Source: JBCCFK01 sp965262315
GTDB lineage: Bacteria > Actinomycetota > Acidimicrobiia > Acidimicrobiales > UBA8592
Assembly: GCA_965262315.1 (NCBI GenBank)
Contig: CBDHFJ010000105.1
Location: forward strand, 62,001 to 126,000
Direction: 5' to 3'
Length of the DNA: 64,000 bases
Shown here: one piece after another, positions 58,983 to 64,000 of the stretch
Position numbering within the stretch: the stretch's first letter is position 1
How the letters are laid out: every line of letters starts with the position of its first letter
Notes under the pieces: generated by a model
Told to the model about the DNA's origin: nothing
Seen by the model: the letters and a program-made list of their open reading frames with translations, nothing else
Databases searched by the model: none
Position numbers and translations under genes: made by a program

Positions 58983-60035
58983 ATGGCCGAATCGGCTGCA
59001 CAGAAGACAGAGAAGCCGACTCCGAAGCGGCTGAGGGAGTCCCGCAAGAAGGGCATGGCCGCGCGGTCGTCGGAGCTGCCCCAGGCGGTGAGCCTGGTGG
59101 TGACGGCGGTGATGTTGCCGATGATGTTGCCCGGCTTCTTCGCTCGGCTCGCCGAGAGCTGGCGCACTGCGATCTCGGCGGACGTTCCCCGGGACCCGGA
59201 TGTGGCCGTCACCCTGTTCGGGACGCTGGTGGAGGATGCACTGCGGGCCTTCATTCCCCTGGTGGCCGTCGCGGTGCTGGCCAGCGTGCTCGCGCAGCTC
59301 TATCTGGTGGGCGACAAGCCCAACCCCTACAAGCTCAAGCCGCAGTGGAAGAACCTGAACCCGGTCCAGGGCCTCAAACGGTTCGTCTCGCTCCAGATCC
59401 TCTGGGACCTCGGCCGTACGCTCGCCAAGCTCATCATCCTGATCCTGGTCACCTTCACGCTCTTCGGCCAGCTCGAGGACACCATCCTCGGCGGCGGCCG
59501 GCCCGCAGCCGACACGCTCGTCGGGCTGAGCGTGTCGATGCGCGACCTGTTCCTCCGGATGGCGGCGGCCGCGATCCTCGTGGGCGTCGCCGACGCCGTG
59601 TTCAACAAGCAGCGCTTCCTCAAGGGGATCCGCATGTCGAAGCAGGAGGTCAAGGAGGAGCAGAAGCAGCAGGAGACCAGCCCCGAGGTCCGCGGCGAGA
59701 TCCGGCGTCGCCAGCTGATGATGACTCGCAACCGCATGATCGCCAAGGTTGGCGAGGCCGATGTGGTCATCACCAACCCGACGCACCTCGCCATCGCGCT
59801 CGGCTACGACCCCGAGGACGGCGCGCCTCGAGTGCTGGCCAAGGGGTCCGGCCTGATCGCCGATCGCATCCGCGAGGAAGCCCGCAAGCACGGGGTACCG
59901 ATCCGCGAAGACAAACCGCTCGCTCGGGCCATGTTCCGGGCGGTGGATGTCGGCGACCTGCTCCCGGTCGAGTTCTACGCCGCGGTCGCGACGATCCTGG
60001 CCTCGCTCTACCGCGCCAAGAAGCGGACCGGATGA
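58983..60035 (+). CDS. flhB: Flagellar export switch protein FlhB
   Basis: 350 residues. 'KTEKPTPKRLRESRKKGMAARSSELPQAVSLV' in outline at the N-terminus, four membrane helices to ~215, and the self-cleaving NPTH in 'VVITNPTHLAIALGY' of the cytosolic domain. The short 'KKRTG' end lacks the Pro-rich tail. Start ATG 58983 fits the FlhB N-terminus; the frame upstream is non-coding by content. Confidence 0.95.
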   Translation: MAESAAQKTEKPTPKRLRESRKKGMAARSSELPQAVSLVVTAVMLPMMLPGFFARLAESWRTAISADVPRDPDVAVTLFGTLVEDALRAFIPLVAVAVLASVLAQLYLVGDKPNPYKLKPQWKNLNPVQGLKRFVSLQILWDLGRTLAKLIILILVTFTLFGQLEDTILGGGRPAADTLVGLSVSMRDLFLRMAAAAILVGVADAVFNKQRFLKGIRMSKQEVKEEQKQQETSPEVRGEIRRRQLMMTRNRMIAKVGEADVVITNPTHLAIALGYDPEDGAPRVLAKGSGLIADRIREEARKHGVPIREDKPLARAMFRAVDVGDLLPVEFYAAVATILASLYRAKKRTG

Positions 60036-60135
60036 TCGATCGGAGGTCGGCCGGTCGCGAGTCGAGTGGCCGGGTCGGGATCGTGCCGCCGACCCCTCGT
60101 CAGGGCGACGCGAGGCGGGACGGGATCGGCGTTGC

Positions 60136-60789
60136 TCAGGAGAGCAGGCCGGCGTAGATGTCGTAGCCGCGGCGGATGTCCACCGCGAGCCGGCCATCGC
60201 GCAACGCAGGCATTCCCGCGGTCTCGATCGCCTGATCGAGGTCGGCGGTCGAGGGGAGGCCGGGCTGGCGAGCGATGAACATCTCGGCGATGGCCTCCCC
60301 GACGCCGACGAAGCGCTCGATGCGGCTGGGGTCGACACCGGAGGTCAGACCGTCCATGGCGGAGGGTTGGCCTTCGAAGCTGCCGTCCATCTCGCGGGTC
60401 ATCGCGACCATCAGGGCTTCGGACGCCGCGCTCTCGTCGATGCGTTTGGTGAACTCCTCGGCGGAGATCCCGACCCAGAGGGCTCGGCGCCAGTCCATGG
60501 TGTCGTCGCCGCTCGCAGCCTCGGAGATGTCTCGGCACAGGGACACCACGACGAGCTTGCGGATGGTCACGAAGCCCAGCATCACCAGCGCCCGCTCGAC
60601 GGTCAGGTCGTCGGTGCGGATGCCACACAGGGGGGAGCGGGCCATCTTGAGCACCTGGCGGCCCAGCCGCGGATCGGCGGCCATGGCGTCCGCGACCTCG
60701 CGGCTGGTCGAGGTCCGTCGGTCGATGAGGCGCAGCGTCCGGAACGCCGTGGTGATGTGGTCGTTCGAGGCTGGTGCGGCGAGCGTCAT
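60136..60789 (-). CDS. HDOD-domain protein under a flagellar promoter
   Basis: About 217 residues. An HDOD domain fills ~10-190 ('AFRTLRLIDRRTSTSREVADAMAADPRLGRQVLKMARSPLCG' in outline, 'VERALVMLGFVTIRKLVVVSLC'). HD active-site residues are not present, as in all HDOD domains. A sigma28-type promoter lies 21 bases upstream of the ATG. ATG 60789 follows AAGGGA; GTG 60792 is one codon up. It should be a signalling adaptor of the flagellar regulon. Confidence 0.8.
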   Translation of the reverse strand: MTLAAPASNDHITTAFRTLRLIDRRTSTSREVADAMAADPRLGRQVLKMARSPLCGIRTDDLTVERALVMLGFVTIRKLVVVSLCRDISEAASGDDTMDWRRALWVGISAEEFTKRIDESAASEALMVAMTREMDGSFEGQPSAMDGLTSGVDPSRIERFVGVGEAIAEMFIARQPGLPSTADLDQAIETAGMPALRDGRLAVDIRRGYDIYAGLLS

Positions 60790-60809
60790 CACATTCCCTT
60801 CCGCCGCCC

Positions 60810-60836
60810 CAATCGGCAGAATCCCGGGGCTCTTGA
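60810..60836 (-). promoter_or_regulatory. FliA (sigma28)-type promoter of the HDOD gene
   Basis: Minus strand: TCAA (60836-60833), 15 bases, GCCGATTG (60817-60810), identical in both boxes to the flgN promoter. Confidence 0.72.
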
Positions 60837-60865
60837 GTCGTGTGCCTCATCGACCCGACCCGCCC

Positions 60866-60879
60866 GGGCAACGTTGCCC
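60866..60879. promoter_or_regulatory. 14-base perfect palindrome upstream of the PilZ surface-protein gene
   Basis: GGGCAACGTTGCCC reads the same on both strands, 74 bases before ATG 60953 in the gap behind the HDOD promoter. It could be an operator for a dimeric regulator; one copy only. Confidence 0.3.
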
Positions 60880-60952
60880 ACCGCGCTCACGGCCGGACAC
60901 CGTCCCACCGACAGGTGCGGGAAGTCGGGACACCACGGAAGGTGCGGAAGTC

Positions 60953-63900
60953 ATGCACGGAACGCGCAGGGAAGCGCAGGATCGGGCGGTGGGTGCCCGC
61001 GCCGCTGGTGCGGCGGCGATCATCGCCGCGCTGGCCTATCTGGCGTGGCGGACGACCACCCTCGGGACCAGCGCCTGGCTGTCGATCCCGCTGTTCCTCG
61101 TCGAGCTGTGGGGGGTCGGCCATCTCGCGTTGCTCGTCATGCAGGGGTGGTCCGTCCCGGGACGATCCGTCGACGCGCCGCTGAACGAAGCTCCGTTGGT
61201 CACCACGATCGTGACCGCCACGTTCCATTCGCCCGAGGACCTCGAGCGCACCCTGATCGGTTGTCGCGCCATGGACAGCGACGGTCGCGTGGTGGTGGCG
61301 GTGCGGGAGGGTCGCGACGACTTGGTCGAGGTCTGCCGCAGCTTCGACGTCGACCAGCTTCACGGCACCGGGAACCACGTCGATCTGTTCTGGTTGGCCG
61401 TCGAAGCGTCGGGAGCTTCGGTTGCCGCGTGGCTCGAGGCGGGCCAGGTGCCGATGCCCGACTTCGTCACCGCCCTCGGTGGCGAGCTCGCGGAGGGCGT
61501 GGCCGTGGTTCAGGGTGCGATCGGCCTCCTCAACAAGGACTCACTGGCCCACCTCGAAGGTGGTCGGGACGAGGACGCGTTCCGACGCGAGGTGGCCTAC
61601 CCGTCGATGAGCGCGCAGGGTGGTGCGCCCTGGTTCGGCGGCGGTTCGCTGGTCCGGGTCCACGCGATCGAGGACAGCGGCGGGCTCGACCGCAGCGACC
61701 AGGCGGCGCTGCAGCGCAGTCTGGTGCGGTTGCACACGGCCGGTTGGCGCAGCCGCTACCTGTCGAGCGCCGTGCTCCGGGCCACCGCACCCGACTCGCT
61801 CGAGACCTATCTGCATCGGCGCCGCCGTTCGGTGGTCGAGACCCTCCGGGTCTTCCGTACTCCCGAGAACCCGCTGACGACCAGCGGCCTGCCGGCACGT
61901 CACCGTCTGGGCCACCTGGCGTTGGCGACGGCCTACACCACGGGCATCCGACAGCTCGCCCTGGTCGCGATCCTCGTGATCACGTTGGTGACGGGCACGG
62001 TCCCGGTCGGCGACGACGTGCTCACCTGGGCGGCCGTGTGGACGCCGTCGTTCGCCCTGGGAGTCCTGGCGCGGCGCTCGCTCGCCCGCGGATCGATGCG
62101 GGTCGGCGACTGGACCCGCCAGGGCTGGCGGACCGCCGGCGCCGATCTCAGCGCCTTCGCCGGCATGTACGGCGTCGGACGCCACCGTGCGTTCGCCGAG
62201 TCGTCGACGACGGGTGTGCGGGCGCTCGGTGAGCTCCGTCTGCTCACGGCGGTGCTTCTCGTCGTCGACCTCGCGCTGGTCGCGCGCGGCTTGACGATGG
62301 TCTGGCCGCGCCTGCTGCCACGGTTCTCGGCATCGGGTCGCGTGGTGGCGCTCCTGTTGGGTCTGGTGGTCGTGGTCGGCATCATCGACGTCCTCCAGGT
62401 GGCCGTCCGCCGCCGTCAGCGTCGCGCGCAGTACCGCCTCGCCACCGACCTCGTGGCGTTCATGGGCCACGAGCGCGGTGACGTGATCGACCTGGCGCCG
62501 ACCGGCGCCGGCGTCCACCTCCCGCCGGGCACTTCGGTGGCGATCGACGACGAGGTCACCCTACGCCTGGCGCTCCCGTCGGCCCGTGGTCGCGAGATCG
62601 TCGCGCTCCCCGCGGTCGTGCGGTCGTTGGTCTCGATGGACGACCGCCTCCGCGTCGGACTGGCATTCGGGGATCTGGACCGTGAGGCTCGGGCCGCGTT
62701 GGTGGAGTACTGCGCCATCGAACATCATCGCGACGGCGCGACGGCGCACCGGACCCAGCCTGGGGACTTCGAGGCCCACGCGCAGGGGCTCGCCACGCGT
62801 GGGGTGTCCGGTACTGCAGTGGCGCTGGGCGTCGGAGCGCTGTTCTTCGGCCCCGCGGCGCTGCCCGCGCTGGCGGACGTGGCTGCTCCCGCGACCGCCT
62901 GTCTGACGACGTCGACCGGTGCGGCGCTCGAGGGAGGCGAGGTGCGCTTCCACTACGACGGCAGCTGGCACGACGTCGGGCGAACCGGCGCCGACGGCTG
63001 CGTCAGCGGCGACATGCCCGCCCGCCGAACCCTGGTCTCGGTGACCCACGGCGGCGTTCAGAACTCCGTCCGCCAGGACCTCGCTGTGGATCCGGTGGTG
63101 GTGTTTGCGACGGTGCCGGTGTCGGTGGTGTTGACGTCGTCGGTGGGGGAGCCGATTGCGGGTGGGTTGGTTGAGGTGCACACGGGTGGGTGGCGTGAGG
63201 TTGGGGTGACGGGTGTTGAGGGGTTGGTGTCGTTTGAGATGTTGGCGTCGCGGCGGACGTTTCGGGTGACCCACGGTGGGGTGGCGAATTCGGTGAAGCA
63301 GGATGTCGCTGTGGATCCGGTGGTGGTGTTTGCGACGGTGCCGGTGTCGGTGGTGTTGACGTCGTCGGTGGGGGAGCCGATTGCGGGTGGGTTGGTTGAG
63401 GTGCACACGGGTGGGTGGCGTGAGGTTGGGGTGACGGGTGTTGAGGGGTTGGTGTCGTTTGAGATGTTGGCGTCGCGGCGGACGTTTCGGGTGACCCACG
63501 GTGGGGTGGCGAATTCGGTGAAGCAGGATGTCGCTGTGGATCCGGTGGTGGTGTTTGCGACGGTGCCGGTGTCGGTGGTGTTGACGTCGTCGGTGGGGGA
63601 GCCGATTGCGGGTGGGTTGGTTGAGGTGCACACGGGTGGGTGGCGTGAGGTTGGGGTGACGGGTGTTGAGGGGTTGGTGTCGTTTGAGATGTTGGCGTCG
63701 CGGCGGACGTTTCGGGTGACCCACGGTGGGGTGGCGAATTCGGTGAAGCAGGATGTCGCTGTGGATCCGGTGGTGGTGTTTGCGACGGTGCCGGTGTCGG
63801 TGGTGTTGACGTCGTCGGTGGGGGAGCCGATTGCGGGTGGGTTGGTTGAGGTGCACACGGGTGGGTGGCGTGAGGTTGGGGTGACGGGTGTTGAGGGGTT

Positions 63901-64000
63901 GGTGTCGTTTGAGATGTTGGCGTCGCGGCGGACGTTTCGGGTGACCCACGATGGGGTGGCGAATTCGGTGAAGCAGGATGTCGCTGTGGATCCGGTGGTG
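60953..64000 (+). CDS. Cellulose-synthase-like pseudoglycosyltransferase with PilZ domain and surface repeats (partial)
   Basis: ATG 60953 (GGAAGG site) opens 1016 codons that run off the window without a stop. Residues ~20-65 hold two membrane helices, ~80-310 a GT2 domain in BcsA order. Its catalytic motifs are changed: the metal-site DxD region reads 'LEAGQVPMPDF' (E162-A-G), the TED motif is 'RSD' and QxxRW is 'HRRRR'. Four membrane helices follow (~330-485), then a PilZ domain with RxxxR at 491-495 and 'DLAPTG' (DxAxxG), a further helix (~620-650) and an external part with one diverged and four-plus near-identical 75-residue repeats. Predicted: a c-di-GMP-responsive surface protein without enzyme activity. 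Confidence 0.75.
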   Translation, partial: MHGTRREAQDRAVGARAAGAAAIIAALAYLAWRTTTLGTSAWLSIPLFLVELWGVGHLALLVMQGWSVPGRSVDAPLNEAPLVTTIVTATFHSPEDLERTLIGCRAMDSDGRVVVAVREGRDDLVEVCRSFDVDQLHGTGNHVDLFWLAVEASGASVAAWLEAGQVPMPDFVTALGGELAEGVAVVQGAIGLLNKDSLAHLEGGRDEDAFRREVAYPSMSAQGGAPWFGGGSLVRVHAIEDSGGLDRSDQAALQRSLVRLHTAGWRSRYLSSAVLRATAPDSLETYLHRRRRSVVETLRVFRTPENPLTTSGLPARHRLGHLALATAYTTGIRQLALVAILVITLVTGTVPVGDDVLTWAAVWTPSFALGVLARRSLARGSMRVGDWTRQGWRTAGADLSAFAGMYGVGRHRAFAESSTTGVRALGELRLLTAVLLVVDLALVARGLTMVWPRLLPRFSASGRVVALLLGLVVVVGIIDVLQVAVRRRQRRAQYRLATDLVAFMGHERGDVIDLAPTGAGVHLPPGTSVAIDDEVTLRLALPSARGREIVALPAVVRSLVSMDDRLRVGLAFGDLDREARAALVEYCAIEHHRDGATAHRTQPGDFEAHAQGLATRGVSGTAVALGVGALFFGPAALPALADVAAPATACLTTSTGAALEGGEVRFHYDGSWHDVGRTGADGCVSGDMPARRTLVSVTHGGVQNSVRQDLAVDPVVVFATVPVSVVLTSSVGEPIAGGLVEVHTGGWREVGVTGVEGLVSFEMLASRRTFRVTHGGVANSVKQDVAVDPVVVFATVPVSVVLTSSVGEPIAGGLVEVHTGGWREVGVTGVEGLVSFEMLASRRTFRVTHGGVANSVKQDVAVDPVVVFATVPVSVVLTSSVGEPIAGGLVEVHTGGWREVGVTGVEGLVSFEMLASRRTFRVTHGGVANSVKQDVAVDPVVVFATVPVSVVLTSSVGEPIAGGLVEVHTGGWREVGVTGVEGLVSFEMLASRRTFRVTHDGVANSVKQDVAVDPVV
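63083..64000 (+). repeat. 225-base tandem repeat array coding for 75-residue units
   Basis: Units start at 63083, 63308, 63533, 63758 and 63983 (cut off). Copies are almost identical; one change turns Gly to Asp near 63951. Each unit reads AVDPVVVFATVPVSVVL... to ...VANSVKQDV, a beta-rich, Ig/CarboxypepD_reg-like fold. A diverged unit precedes the array at ~62908-63082 in normal GC-rich codons, but the array uses G- or T-ending codons almost only. Confidence 0.95.

Noticed and set aside
59947..62232. 761-codon plus-strand frame across flhB end, HDOD gene and the PilZ gene
   Set aside because: Low-complexity Arg/Gly/Pro content; it is an out-of-frame shadow caused by high GC. The genes in other frames have clear domains, ribosome sites and promoters.
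62561..63949. Long minus-strand frames (462 and 266 codons) over the repeat array
   Set aside because: They consist of the reverse reading of the tandem repeat and stay open only by composition. The plus-strand frame joins in phase with the PilZ/BcsA-like part.
63083..64000. CRISPR array
   Set aside because: Units are 225 bases, contiguous, near-identical and in frame (75 codons); there are no spacers.
1..64000. Insertion sequences, prophage genes, toxin-antitoxin or defence systems
   Set aside because: No transposase, integrase, phage structural protein or known defence domain was seen in any plausible frame.

Overview
The window is very GC-rich, has short gaps and many 1-4 base gene overlaps, and encodes several F420-type enzymes (LLM-class oxidoreductase, PPOX-fold protein, Ddn-like nitroreductase), a Gram-positive-style flagellum without L- or P-ring genes, and GTG starts everywhere. 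This suggests a flagellated high-GC actinobacterium. An Acidimicrobiia member (Ilumatobacter/Iamia-like) is my best guess; this is inference, as there is no rRNA or other marker in the window.

Region 1 (1-15.0 kb) is mixed metabolism: oxidoreductases, a phosphatase pair, a PLP decarboxylase, an acyl-CoA dehydrogenase with an MFS exporter, a large lipoprotein and a GMC oxidoreductase, plus one membrane sensor kinase (5.2-6.8 kb).

Region 2 (15.0-19.8 kb) is a signalling locus. Two STAS proteins, a hybrid kinase (PAS-HisKA-HATPase-REC-HPt), an H-NOX haem sensor and a soluble histidine kinase lie on the minus strand. The last three genes are joined by ATGA/GTGA overlaps. An OmpR-type response regulator converges on them. 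The H-NOX has the proximal His102 and the Y131-x-S133-x-R135 motif but no distal Tyr140, which suggests NO sensing.

Region 3 (19.8-27.7 kb) is a surface-polysaccharide locus: a GT2-GT4 fusion, a giant GT-C-like membrane protein, a polysaccharide pyruvyl transferase and a Wzx-like flippase. Five promoters in regions 1-3 share one architecture: a direct repeat of CTTGA with an 11-base period, then 32-33 bases, then a CAnnnT-like -10 box. This looks like an undescribed regulon of a winged-helix response regulator that joins the kinase gene, the STAS/H-NOX operon and the polysaccharide genes.

Region 4 (27.6-31.7 kb) holds a phosphotransferase pair, a 430-base gap with a possible structured RNA, and an HDOD-GGDEF diguanylate cyclase with a partner of unknown function.

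Region 5 (31.7-60.8 kb) is most of a flagellar regulon: fliL-motB-motA-flbD, fliS-flagellin, an export operon (fliPQR, a J-domain protein, flhA, an flhF-like gene), fliMNO, flgBC-fliEFGJ-transglycosylase-fliK-flgD, csrA-fliW, flgNKL-fliW2-fliD-fliHI, flhB and an HDOD gene. I found seven FliA/sigma28-type promoters (TNAA/TCAT-N15-nCCGATnn) at the head of its transcription units. flgE, fliA and the chemotaxis genes are not in the window.

Region 6 (60.95 kb to the end) is a long open gene running off the window. It encodes a cellulose-synthase-like membrane protein whose glycosyltransferase motifs are all degenerate, an intact-looking PilZ domain, and an external array of near-identical 75-residue repeats with codon usage unlike anything else in the window. 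With the GGDEF, HDOD, H-NOX and flagellar genes, the window reads as a motile/sessile switch.
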